Source of the DNA: Streptomyces sp. NBC_01244
Lineage (GTDB): Bacteria > Actinomycetota > Actinomycetes > Streptomycetales > Streptomycetaceae
Assembly: GCF_035987325.1 (NCBI RefSeq)
Contig: NZ_CP108488.1
Span: forward strand, 4,278,001-4,342,000
Length of the DNA stretch: 64,000 nt
Direction: 5' to 3'
The translations under genes were made by a program, and so were the position numbers. This document shows, piece after piece, positions 8,237 through 16,008 of this stretch (position 1 is its first letter; every line of letters begins with the position of its first letter). The notes beneath the pieces were generated by a model. It was not told the origin of the DNA, searched no databases, and saw only the letters and a list, made by a program, of their open reading frames with translations.

Positions 8237-8941
8237 GTGACCGCAAGAGTTGTGTTGCACGTGGAAGAGACCATCGGAGTCACGGAGACCGCGCCCATCC
8301 CCCTGCAGCGCAGTGAGCCGCTGCTGGACCATGCCGTGCGGTACACGGAAGAACGGCACTGGGATGTCTTCGCCGGCACCTGGCTGGAGTCCGGCGACGG
8401 GCGGGAACAGTGCTCGTGCGGGAGCCCCCAGTGCCCGGCGCCCGGCGCGCACGCCGCGGGGAAGGACTGGGCCTCGCAGGCCTCGGGCAGCGCCGTGCAG
8501 GTCAGGCGGCTCTGGGGCAAGAACCCGAAGGCCGCCATCCTGCTGCCCACCGGCCGGACCTTCGACGCCCTCGACGTCCCGGACGCGGCCGGCTTCCTGG
8601 CACTGGCCCGGCTCCAGCGCATGCAGCGCACCCTCGGACCGGTGATCGCCAACCCGGCGGGACGGATGCTGTTCTTCGTCCTGCCCGGCGCCGGGGCCAA
8701 GGTGCCCGACCTGCTGCGCAAGATCGGCTGGCAGCCGGCCCAACTCGACCTGGCCGCGCGCGGCGAGGGCGAGTACGTGGCCGCGCCGCCGACCCGCATC
8801 GGCGGACGCGGTTCGGTGCAGTGGGCGCAGCCGCCGACGGCCGCGAACCGGTGGCTGCCCGACGTGGAGGAGCTGATCGACGCCCTGGCCTACGCGTGCG
8901 GCCGCGAGGCGGCGGCGGAACGGGCCCGGCGCACGGTGTGA
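8237..8941 (+). CDS. Bifunctional DNA primase/polymerase N-terminal domain protein
   Basis: A 234-residue protein consisting almost only of the primase/polymerase (Prim-Pol) domain found at the N-terminus of phage and plasmid replication proteins. Visible landmarks are the cysteine/histidine cluster CSCGSPQCPAPGAHAAGKDW, the start of the domain core (VRRLWGKNPKAAILLPTGRTFDALDVP) and RGEGEYVAAPPTRI. Free-standing copies are common on streptomycete chromosomes and are not tied to a replicon here; no helicase or origin is adjacent. Start choice is uncertain: GTG 8237 has no clear ribosome site and an in-frame GTG about eight codons in is possible. Whether it still polymerises DNA cannot be told from sequence alone. 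Confidence 0.8.
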   Translation: MTARVVLHVEETIGVTETAPIPLQRSEPLLDHAVRYTEERHWDVFAGTWLESGDGREQCSCGSPQCPAPGAHAAGKDWASQASGSAVQVRRLWGKNPKAAILLPTGRTFDALDVPDAAGFLALARLQRMQRTLGPVIANPAGRMLFFVLPGAGAKVPDLLRKIGWQPAQLDLAARGEGEYVAAPPTRIGGRGSVQWAQPPTAANRWLPDVEELIDALAYACGREAAAERARRTV

Positions 8942-9134
8942 CGCCTGCCCGTCCTGCCCGTCCCGCTCGGCCCGCCCGTCCCTCCCGGCAGGCTCCGCCC
9001 CGCTCCGCTCCGTCCCGCTCTGACCAGCGGAGATCTCCGCGGGGAAACTCATGACATAAGTAACTGCTCCGCCTCTCCCCCTCCTCCTATGGTGAGAAAA
9101 GCAGGACACGGGGAACAGGACGAGAGGCAGGCGC

Positions 9135-10007
9135 ATGCCGGACCAGGGCGTTGCGATGGGCGGGGCGGACGGAACGGGCGGCGGTGCAGGGCGTGCACCG
9201 GCCGCCGCGCCCGCCGTACGGGTCGAGGGTTTGTGGAAGCGGTTCGGCGAGCAGGTGGCCGTCTCCGGGATCGATCTGGAGCTCCCGGCCGGACAGTTCG
9301 TCGGCCTGGTCGGGCCGAACGGCGCGGGCAAGACGACCACGCTGTCGATGGTGACCGGACTGCTGCGCCCGGACATGGGCCGGGTGTTCGTCGCCGGGCA
9401 CGACGTGTGGGCGGACCCGGTGGAGGTGAAGTCCCGGATCGGCGTGCTGCCGGAGGGGCTGCGGCTCTTCGAGCGGCTCTCCGGCCGGGAACTGCTCGGC
9501 TACATGGGCCGGTTGCGGGGGCTGCCGGGCAAGGAGACGGACAGCCGCGCCACACAGCTGCTGGACATCCTGGACCTGGCCGGTTCGCAGAACAAGCTGA
9601 TCGTCGACTACTCGACGGGCATGCGGAAGAAGATCGGCCTGGCGGCCGCGCTGCTCCACAACCCCGAAGTGCTGTTCCTGGACGAGCCGTTCGAGGGCGT
9701 GGACCCGGTGTCCGCGCAGACCATCCGCGGAGTGCTGGAGCGCTACACCTCCTCCGGAGCCACGGTCGTCTTCTCCTCCCACGTCATGGAGCTCGTCGAG
9801 TCGCTGTGCGACTGGGTGGCCGTCATGGCCGCCGGCCGGATCCGGGCCGCGGGCCCGCTGGCCGACGTACGGGGCGACGCGCCCTCGCTGCAGGCCGCGT
9901 TCCTGGAGCTGGTCGGGGCGCAGGGCCGGGCCGCGGGCGAGTCCCTGGACTGGCTCGGCGGCGGGGCCGCGGCCAACGGCGGGAGCAACGGGGCGGGCGT
10001 CCGATGA
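9135..10007 (+). CDS. ABC transporter ATP-binding protein
   Basis: A 290-residue ATPase of the ABC-2 export class. Walker A reads GPNGAGKTTT (about residues 60-69), the signature region is YSTGMRKK, and Walker B is EVLFLDEPFEG followed by the H-loop FSSHVME. The first 30 residues are Gly/Ala-rich and poorly ordered. ATG 9135 follows GAGAGGCAGG. The stop codon overlaps the ATG of the permease gene (ATGA), so the two subunits are translationally coupled and form one exporter. The substrate is unknown; there is no adjacent regulator or immunity gene to suggest a drug or peptide. Confidence 0.9.
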   Translation: MPDQGVAMGGADGTGGGAGRAPAAAPAVRVEGLWKRFGEQVAVSGIDLELPAGQFVGLVGPNGAGKTTTLSMVTGLLRPDMGRVFVAGHDVWADPVEVKSRIGVLPEGLRLFERLSGRELLGYMGRLRGLPGKETDSRATQLLDILDLAGSQNKLIVDYSTGMRKKIGLAAALLHNPEVLFLDEPFEGVDPVSAQTIRGVLERYTSSGATVVFSSHVMELVESLCDWVAVMAAGRIRAAGPLADVRGDAPSLQAAFLELVGAQGRAAGESLDWLGGGAAANGGSNGAGVR

Positions 10008-11707
10008 GCACGCCGACGCCCACGCCCGCCGCCACGTCCGCGCAGGCTCCGGCGGCCGCATTCGGGTCCGCCACCTCCGCCGGTACCGCCGCTTCCGCTT
10101 CCGCGGCCGCCTCCGTCAACATCACCCCGATCTTCGTCCGCCTCAAGCTGTCCCTCCTGCGCAACGGGCTCAAGGGCTCCTCGATGCGCAAGGTCGCCTA
10201 CTTCGGCGCCCTCGCCTTCGCGCTCGTCATCGCCTTCCTCGCCACGCTCGGCCTCACCGTCCTGCGCGGCAACGCGCACGCCGGCGCGGTCGTCGTCCTG
10301 CTGGCGGCGATCACGGCCCTGTGCTGGACGTTCGTTCCGCTGTTCTTCGCCACCGGCGACGAGACGCTCGACCCGACCCGGCTGGTCATGCTGCCGCTGC
10401 GCCCGCGTCCGCTCGTACGGGCCATGCTGGCGGCCTCGCTCGTCGGCATCGGTCCGCTGTTCACGCTGTGCCTGGCCGTCGGCTCGGTGATCGCCGTCGC
10501 CCGGGGCGCGGCGGGCGCGGTGGCCGCCGTACTGGCCGTACCGCTGCTGCTGGTCGGCTGCGTCGCGCTGGCCCGGGCGGTGGCCACCGCCAACGTCCGG
10601 CTGCTCACCAGCCGCAAGGGGCGCGACCTCGCGCTGCTCAGCGGCCTGCTGATCGCGATCGGCGCGCAGGTGGCGAACTTCGCCGCCCAGCGGCTGTTCC
10701 AGACCGGCGGCCCGGAAAAGCTGGAGCCGGCCGCGGCGATCGTGCGCTGGCTGCCGCCCGCGACGGCCGTCGGCATGGTGGACTCCGCGAGCGAGGGCTC
10801 CTACGGGATCGCGGCCGCCCAGCTCCTCATCACGGTCGCGGCCCTCGGCCTGCTGCTCTGGTTCTGGGAGCGCAGCCTGACCAAGCTGATGGTCACCCCT
10901 GACGGTTCGACGATCGCGGCCGCCAAGGAGAAGAAGAACCCGGCGGGCGGCGCCGCGGGCGGCGGCTGGTCGCTCCTGCCCGACGACCGTACGGGCGCGG
11001 CCGCCCAGCGCGTGCTGCGTTACATGGTGCGCGATCCGAAGACCAAGGCGGCGTGGGTGTCTGCCCTGGCGCTCGGCCTGATCATCCCGGTCGTCAACGC
11101 CGTCCAGGGCAGCGGCTCGGTGTACCTGGCCTGCTTCGCCTCGGGCATGCTCGGCCTGCAGATGTACAACCAGTTCGGGCAGGACACCTCGGCCTTCTGG
11201 ATGGTCGCGCAGACCATTGCGAGCACCCGGGACGCGTACGTCGAACTGCGGGCCCGCGCCCTGGCCCTCGCGCTGGTCACCGTGCCCTTCACGGTGCTGG
11301 TCGCGGTGGTCACGGCGGGCCTGCTCGGCGACTGGGCCGGCCTCCCCGGCGCCCTGGGCCTGGCCCTGGCCCTGCTCGGCTCGATGCTGTGCACGGGAGC
11401 CCTGGCGTCCGCCCATCTCGCGTACTCGATCCCGACCGACGGCGCCTTCAAGAGCGTCGCCCCGGGCCAGGGCGCCCTGGCGTGGGCGGCCCTCCTCGGC
11501 GGCCTGCTCGCCTCGGCCCTGGTCAGCTCCCCGCTGATCGCCCTGGCCGTCTACTTCAGCTCCACGGACCAGAAGTCCCTGGCCTGGATCCTGCTCCCGC
11601 TGGGCGTGGCCTGGGGCGCGCTGGCCACCTGGGCCGGCCTGCGCCTCGCGGCCCCGACCGTGGTGCGCAAGCTCCCGGAGATCCTGCTGGCGGTCAGCAA
11701 GGGCTGA
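10004..11707 (+). CDS. ABC transporter permease
   Basis: A 567-residue integral membrane partner of the upstream ATPase. A disordered Ala/Thr/Ser/Pro-rich stretch of about 40 residues precedes roughly ten to twelve hydrophobic segments, for example VAYFGALAFALVIAFLATLG, AVVVLLAAITALCWTFVPLF and LGLALALLGSMLCTGALASA. A cytoplasmic loop near residues 305-325 is rich in Lys and Gly (AAKEKKNPAGGAAGGG). Its ATG overlaps the ATPase stop by four bases. It is followed by a very strong hairpin, which ends the two-gene operon. Confidence 0.85.
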   Translation: MSTPTPTPAATSAQAPAAAFGSATSAGTAASASAAASVNITPIFVRLKLSLLRNGLKGSSMRKVAYFGALAFALVIAFLATLGLTVLRGNAHAGAVVVLLAAITALCWTFVPLFFATGDETLDPTRLVMLPLRPRPLVRAMLAASLVGIGPLFTLCLAVGSVIAVARGAAGAVAAVLAVPLLLVGCVALARAVATANVRLLTSRKGRDLALLSGLLIAIGAQVANFAAQRLFQTGGPEKLEPAAAIVRWLPPATAVGMVDSASEGSYGIAAAQLLITVAALGLLLWFWERSLTKLMVTPDGSTIAAAKEKKNPAGGAAGGGWSLLPDDRTGAAAQRVLRYMVRDPKTKAAWVSALALGLIIPVVNAVQGSGSVYLACFASGMLGLQMYNQFGQDTSAFWMVAQTIASTRDAYVELRARALALALVTVPFTVLVAVVTAGLLGDWAGLPGALGLALALLGSMLCTGALASAHLAYSIPTDGAFKSVAPGQGALAWAALLGGLLASALVSSPLIALAVYFSSTDQKSLAWILLPLGVAWGALATWAGLRLAAPTVVRKLPEILLAVSKG

Positions 11708-11735
11708 CCGGCCGCCTACCGGCGGACGCAGCCGA

Positions 11736-11785
11736 AACGGGCCGTGGGCCTCCGCTCCCCTGGGGGCGGAGGCCCACGGCCCGTT
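11736..11785. terminator. Perfect 20-bp-stem bidirectional terminator
   Basis: The arm at 11736-11755 (AACGGGCCGTGGGCCTCCGC) pairs without mismatch with 11766-11785 across a ten-base loop. It sits between the converging ABC permease and Rpf-like genes. AA at one foot and TT at the other suit either direction of transcription. Confidence 0.9.
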
Positions 11786-11803
11786 CGCTTGCGAAGCCGG
11801 CGA

Positions 11804-13066
11804 TCAGACGGTCGGGAACTTCGCCGTGAAGGCGTTGCCGACGCTGACCACGTCGTCGAAGCTGCGCTTGCCCGCGCCGAACTCGGAGCCCGCCATCGCC
11901 CGCTTCTTGCCGCCCACGATCTCCCAGACCGTGGCGCTGTTCGGGGAGAGCAGCATCGTGCCGTTGGCCGGGGCGGCCTTGGCGGCGGCCGCGGCCAGCC
12001 ACCCGCCCGGGGTGCCGAGCAGCGGACGCTTGTCGTAGCCGAAGCCGGTGAAGTCGGCGTTGGTCAGGGGGACGGCCACGCCGCCGGCCATGACGTAGAC
12101 GGTGGAGTCGGCGCCCGAGACCTCCTTGACGATGGAGCCGTTGGGCATCTGCCGGGTCGTCGCGGAGGCCAGCCAGTCGGTCGGAACACCCATCAGGGCC
12201 TGCTGGTTGTACCCGTTGGCGGTCCACTCGGAAGCCGAGATGTGCAGCGCCGCACCGTTCACGACCACGTAGCGGGAGGGGTCGTTGCCGGTCTGGTCCA
12301 TCACCACGCGGCCGGTCGACACGGTCCGCTGCGCCGCGGCCTGCAGCCAGGCGGTCGGGACGCCGTAGTCGGCGCGGAGGTTGTAGCCGTTCTCGGTCCA
12401 GTCCGATGCGGAGATCGGCAGCGCGGCACCGTCGATGATCACGTACCGGTTGGCGCCGCCGGCCTGGTCGTGGACCACGGTGCCGGCGGGCGGGGCGCTG
12501 GGCAGCCCGTTGAAGGCGTTGGGGTCGACGACCACGACCTTGCCCAGGTCGTAGTGGTCCGGGGCGACGTCCGAGCCGGCCACCGGAACACCGGCCCCCG
12601 CGATCATCACCCGTACCTCCGGGCCGTTCGGCGACTTCACCAGGGTGCCGCTGGCCAGGGAGGAGGGAGCCGGGTAGGTCGGGGCGGTGGGGTACGGGTT
12701 CGCGTGGTCGGCTCCCAGGCCCGAGGCGGGGCCGCAGTGGGGCCAGGCGCCCTGGCCCTGCCCGGCCAGGATCTTCTCGCCGATCAGGATCTGCTGCTGC
12801 TTGGTCGCCTGGTCGGCGCGGGCGGCGTACTGCGTACCGCCGAAGGCACGCCAGGTCGGCATGGATATCTGCAGACCGCCGAAGTAGGTCCCGGTGCGGT
12901 CGATGATCTGCCAGTTCCCGCTGGCCTCGCACTGCGCGACCTTGTCCCAGGTCGCCACGGAAGCGGCGGAGGCGGGGGTGCTCGCGAGGAGCGGGGCGGC
13001 GAGGGCCAGCAGGGCGGTGGCGGCGGTGGCGAGTGCGGACTTCTTGCGGGCGGCGGCGGAGCGCAT
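11804..13066 (-). CDS. Secreted Rpf-like transglycosylase with a repeat array
   Basis: A 420-residue exported protein. The signal peptide is MRSAAARKK followed by a long Ala/Leu core and cleavage near ASTPASAA. Residues about 40-115 are the resuscitation-promoting-factor transglycosylase domain: TWDKVAQCEASGNWQI with the catalytic Glu, YFGGLQISMPTW, and the final WPHCGP cysteine. These enzymes cut peptidoglycan glycan strands, often at germination or regrowth. The remaining 300 residues are repeats of about 50 residues (GRVVMDQTGNDPSRYVVVNG, then ISASEWTANGYNQQALMGVP and WL), nearly identical to those in the next gene. ATG 13066 follows GAGGGA. Confidence 0.9.
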   Translation of the reverse strand: MRSAAARKKSALATAATALLALAAPLLASTPASAASVATWDKVAQCEASGNWQIIDRTGTYFGGLQISMPTWRAFGGTQYAARADQATKQQQILIGEKILAGQGQGAWPHCGPASGLGADHANPYPTAPTYPAPSSLASGTLVKSPNGPEVRVMIAGAGVPVAGSDVAPDHYDLGKVVVVDPNAFNGLPSAPPAGTVVHDQAGGANRYVIIDGAALPISASDWTENGYNLRADYGVPTAWLQAAAQRTVSTGRVVMDQTGNDPSRYVVVNGAALHISASEWTANGYNQQALMGVPTDWLASATTRQMPNGSIVKEVSGADSTVYVMAGGVAVPLTNADFTGFGYDKRPLLGTPGGWLAAAAAKAAPANGTMLLSPNSATVWEIVGGKKRAMAGSEFGAGKRSFDDVVSVGNAFTAKFPTV

Positions 13067-13158
13067 CGGAATTCCCTCGGGCAGCAGGTCTGGGTGTCGG
13101 CGGCGGAGCGGCCGGGACCGAGCCGCCCGGCCGTTTCGGGCCGGGCGGCTCAGGGGCG

Positions 13159-13204
13159 GTGCTCAGTGGTGGTGCTCAGCGGTGGTGCTCAGTGGTGGTG
13201 CTGG
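13159..13204. repeat. 13-bp tandem repeat between the two wall-enzyme genes
   Basis: GTGCTCAG recurs at 13159, 13172 and 13185, and the related GTGCTGG at 13198, giving a 13-bp unit (GTGCTCAGYGGTG) in three and a half copies. It lies in the 150-base gap between the CHAP protein stop and the Rpf-like gene start. Confidence 0.75.
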
Positions 13205-13216
13205 AAGCGACCGGGC

Positions 13217-14845
13217 TCAGGCGGTCGGGAACTTCGCGATGAAGGCACTGCCGACACCGACGACATCGTCGAAGCTGCGCTTGCCGGCACCGAACTCGGA
13301 GCCCGCCATGGCGCGCTTCTTGCCGTTCACGATCTCCCAGACGGTGGCGTTGTCCAGCGACTTGATCATCGTGCCGTTGGCGGGGGCCGCCTTGGCGGCA
13401 GCCGATGCCAGCCATGCGGCGGGGGCACCGTCCAGGGGGCGCTGGTCGTAACCGAAGCCGGTGAAGTCGGCGTTGGTCAGCGGTGCGGCGACGCCACCGG
13501 CCATGACGTAGACCGAGGCGGAGGCCCCGGAAGCGTCCTTGACGACGGTCCCGTTGGCGACCTGCTTGGTCACCGCCGAGCCGAGCCACTCACCGGGGAC
13601 ACCCATGAGGGACATCTGGTCGAAGCCGACGCTGGTCCACTCGGTGGCCGAGATGCCCACCGGGGTGCCGCCCACCATGACGTAACGGGAGGAGTCCGTG
13701 CCCGACTGGTTCATGACGACCGTGCCGGACTGCAGCGGCTTCGCCACGGCGCCCTTCAGCCACTCGGCCGGAACACCCATCAGGGTCTGCTCGTTGTAGT
13801 CGTTGGCCGTCCACTCCGTGGCCGAGATGTGCAGCGCCGAGCCGGCGACCATGACGTAGCGGGACGGGTCGGTGCCCGACTGGTCCATGACCACGATGCC
13901 GGTCGCCACCGTACGCTGGGCGGCAGCCTTCAGCCATGAGGTCGGAACGCCCATGTCGGCACGGGTGTTGTAGCCGCCGGAGATCCAGTCCGCACCGCCG
14001 ATCTTCAGCGCGGCGTCACCGATGATCACGTATCGCTCCGCGCCACCGGCCTGGTCGTGGACCACGGTGCCCGACGGCGGGGCGCTCGACAGGGACCGGA
14101 AGGCCTGGTCGTCGATGGTGACGACCTTGCTCAGGTCGTACTTGTCAGGAGTGACGTCGGAGCCCGCCACCGCGAGACCGGCTCCCTTGATCATCACCTT
14201 GACGGACGGGCTGCTCGCCGACTTCACGAGCGTGCCCTCGGCCAGCGAGGCCGGGTTCGGGAGGGAGGGCGTCGAGCTGCCGGCCGGGGAGACGTAGCCG
14301 CTGATCGTCTGGCCCCACGGCCTCTCACCCACGTGCCACTTGGTGGTGGGGGCGGTGCTGACGTGGCCCGGCTTGCCACCCTGGTTGCCACCGGTGATGG
14401 TGACCGTGCTCCCGGATATCGCGGTCACCAGGGCCACGTGGTCGGCGTAGTTGCTGCCGTTGTAGTTGTAGACCACCGCGTCACCGACGTGCGGCGTGCT
14501 GGAGATCGTCCCGTACTTCTTGCCGTAGTCCATGAAGCTGGCCGCACGGTCGTCCAGGCTGGCCAGACCCGTGACCCCGTTGCGGGACCAGACCCAGCCG
14601 GCGAAGTCGGCGCACCAGGCATGGGCCGTGACGCCGCCGCGGCAGCTGTTGGTCTGGTTGGGGCCGCCGTCGTAACCACCGTGTGCACAGGCTCCGTTGC
14701 CGTTCTCGGCACGGGCGGTGGCGGAGATTCCATCGGTCAGCGGCGAGGCGCTGGCCGGGTTGGCGACCACCATGGTGAACGCCGTCGCCGCCAGGGCGGA
14801 GGTGGAGGCGATGCGGATGGCGATGGTCTTGATGGTGCGGGACAT
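13217..14845 (-). CDS. Secreted CHAP-domain peptidoglycan hydrolase with a repeat array
   Basis: A 542-residue exported protein. The signal peptide runs from MSRTIKTIAIR to about NPASAS. Residues about 55-150 are a CHAP amidase/endopeptidase domain: HAWCADFAGWVWSRNG supplies the catalytic Cys, ADHVALVTAI the His, and ITGGNQGG the polar third residue. From about residue 195 to the end is an array of roughly six 50-residue repeats (GTVVMDQSG-like, SRYVMVxGxxLxIS, EWTxxxYNxxxLMGVPxxWL) that matches the Rpf-like neighbour closely and ends in the same GKKRAMAGSEFGAGKRSFDD module. ATG 14845 follows AGGAG by eight bases; longer in-frame readings lack a signal sequence. The two genes look like tandem duplicates with exchanged catalytic heads. 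Confidence 0.9.
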   Translation of the reverse strand: MSRTIKTIAIRIASTSALAATAFTMVVANPASASPLTDGISATARAENGNGACAHGGYDGGPNQTNSCRGGVTAHAWCADFAGWVWSRNGVTGLASLDDRAASFMDYGKKYGTISSTPHVGDAVVYNYNGSNYADHVALVTAISGSTVTITGGNQGGKPGHVSTAPTTKWHVGERPWGQTISGYVSPAGSSTPSLPNPASLAEGTLVKSASSPSVKVMIKGAGLAVAGSDVTPDKYDLSKVVTIDDQAFRSLSSAPPSGTVVHDQAGGAERYVIIGDAALKIGGADWISGGYNTRADMGVPTSWLKAAAQRTVATGIVVMDQSGTDPSRYVMVAGSALHISATEWTANDYNEQTLMGVPAEWLKGAVAKPLQSGTVVMNQSGTDSSRYVMVGGTPVGISATEWTSVGFDQMSLMGVPGEWLGSAVTKQVANGTVVKDASGASASVYVMAGGVAAPLTNADFTGFGYDQRPLDGAPAAWLASAAAKAAPANGTMIKSLDNATVWEIVNGKKRAMAGSEFGAGKRSFDDVVGVGSAFIAKFPTA

Positions 14846-15020
14846 GGCGAAGCTCCTGATGGCGTGAAAGGAAGTGTGGTGTCGCTGCGGATTCCGCAGA
14901 CGGGCCTGGTGAGGGCCGAAGAGTGGGGGCGCGCCGGCCGGGCGGTGGGACGGCTGCCCTGCAGGAGCAGCTGTCAAGCCGGTGGATGTGGCGCGCGGTG
15001 GAGCGGTTGGGCGGGTCAGG

Positions 15021-15076
15021 CGGTCTTGCGGTCAAGCGGTCCTGCGGTCAGGCGGTCCTGCGGTCCTGCGGTGAAG
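15021..15076. repeat. 8-bp tandem repeat upstream of the CHAP gene
   Basis: Seven consecutive octamers of the form CGGTCNNG run from 15021 to 15076 (CGGTCTTG, CGGTCAAG, CGGTCCTG, CGGTCAGG, CGGTCCTG, CGGTCCTG, CGGTGAAG). They lie in the 294-base stretch between the small-peptide stop and the CHAP gene, which holds no other gene that I can support. Confidence 0.8.
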
Positions 15077-15139
15077 TTCGTGGGCCGCGACGGGGTGGCG
15101 CCAAGGGCGCTGCTCCCCCGGCGGCGGGGCCGGTTACTG

Positions 15140-15310
15140 TCAGCCGGTGGTGAGCTTGCCGACCGGTGCGGTCTGCCAGCCGGTGGTCGCGGTGATGCGG
15201 GTCTCGTCGGCGGCGGTGGCGGCGGCGGACTGGCCGGCCAGAACCGGGGTGATCGCGGCGAGGGCGAGGGTGGTGACCGCGGCGGCCTTGGCGAGGCGGG
15301 TGCGAAGCAT
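15140..15310 (-). CDS. Small secreted peptide, 56 residues
   Basis: A short ORF with all the marks of an exported peptide: ATG at 15310, AAAGGA eight bases upstream, a basic start (MLRTRLAK), a hydrophobic core (AAAVTTLALAAITPVLA) and a likely cleavage after GQSAAATA or nearby. The mature part would be only about 22-26 residues and ends WQTAPVGKLTTG. It is too short for most gene finders. The gene is followed by the CHAP hydrolase gene on the same strand, with the small gene at 15457-15846 upstream, and the HTH/LuxR regulator diverges beyond that. A signalling, wall-associated or modified peptide is possible; no cysteines are present and no modification enzyme is adjacent. Function unknown. 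Confidence 0.7.
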   Translation of the reverse strand: MLRTRLAKAAAVTTLALAAITPVLAGQSAAATAADETRITATTGWQTAPVGKLTTG

Positions 15311-15456
15311 GTGAGTGGTCCTTTGCGAAAGCTGGGATGAGTGGCCTTTCCGGTCTCACGTCCCGCGGTGACGTTTCCTCCGGTGTTGCCTTCGGGGCGG
15401 TGTTCCCTTCCGGCGATCACTACTTTCGTCGCAGGTCACGGCGGGTGGAAGGGCTT

Positions 15457-15846
15457 TCAACTGGACGGAACCGGACCTGGACCGTTCCGTCCAGCCCGTC
15501 CGGAAGCGGCCGCCAGGAGGTGCTCGTAGTACGGCGTGACCAGAGGCGCGCCGACGCGCCCGACGGTCCAGCCCCACAGGGCAGGCACCTCCTCGAAGGC
15601 GCGGCGGCACAGCGCCTCCGTACGCCGTTCCGCCTCGTTCAGGCTGTCCGCGAGCAGATAGACGCCGAGGGTCGGATCCGGCAGGGCGTGCGGATGCGCG
15701 GAAACGTGCTCCACCGGGCCACAGGCGTCGGCAGTGGCACTGGCACTGGCACTGGCACTGGCGAACGCGCGAATGAGTTCGCCTGCGTGCGGCGGGAGTT
15801 GAGCGCCGGGCGCGGGAGCGCGGAGGGCCGCGTGAACGAGGTACAT
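15457..15846 (-). CDS. Small conserved-looking hypothetical protein beside the peptide and LuxR genes
   Basis: A 129-residue soluble protein from ATG 15846 (GTG 15855 is an alternative start with GGGA closer to ideal spacing). The N-terminal part, MYLVHAALRAPAPGAQLPP, starts with a beta strand; an Ala-Ser tract (five alternations) follows; the middle, HPHALPDPTLGVYLLADSLNEAERRTEALCRRAFEE, looks like the conserved core with a ferredoxin-like or ACT-like strand-helix pattern. There is no signal peptide. It is transcribed divergently from the HTH/LuxR gene and points toward the small peptide gene, 146 bases apart. I do not recognise a characterised family; the linked arrangement suggests that the three genes work together. 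Confidence 0.6.
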   Translation of the reverse strand: MYLVHAALRAPAPGAQLPPHAGELIRAFASASASASATADACGPVEHVSAHPHALPDPTLGVYLLADSLNEAERRTEALCRRAFEEVPALWGWTVGRVGAPLVTPYYEHLLAAASGRAGRNGPGPVPSS

Positions 15847-16008
15847 GCACTCCACGATCCCGAATTCTTCACATCGGGCATACGCCTTGAAGGTGGACTC
15901 TTCGGTCCCTGGCCGGAAGCGGCCAAGGACCGCCGCGGCCCCTCGCTGGACCCCGCGTACGATGATCTTCAGACCCTGATTCACGGGGTACACAGGGGGG
16001 GAACCGCT

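Noticed and set aside
15337..16008. Upstream extension of the HTH/LuxR frame
   Set aside because: The extension overlaps the opposite-strand 129-residue gene, has low-complexity composition, and would put the winged helix deep inside. GTG 16009 has an excellent ribosome site.
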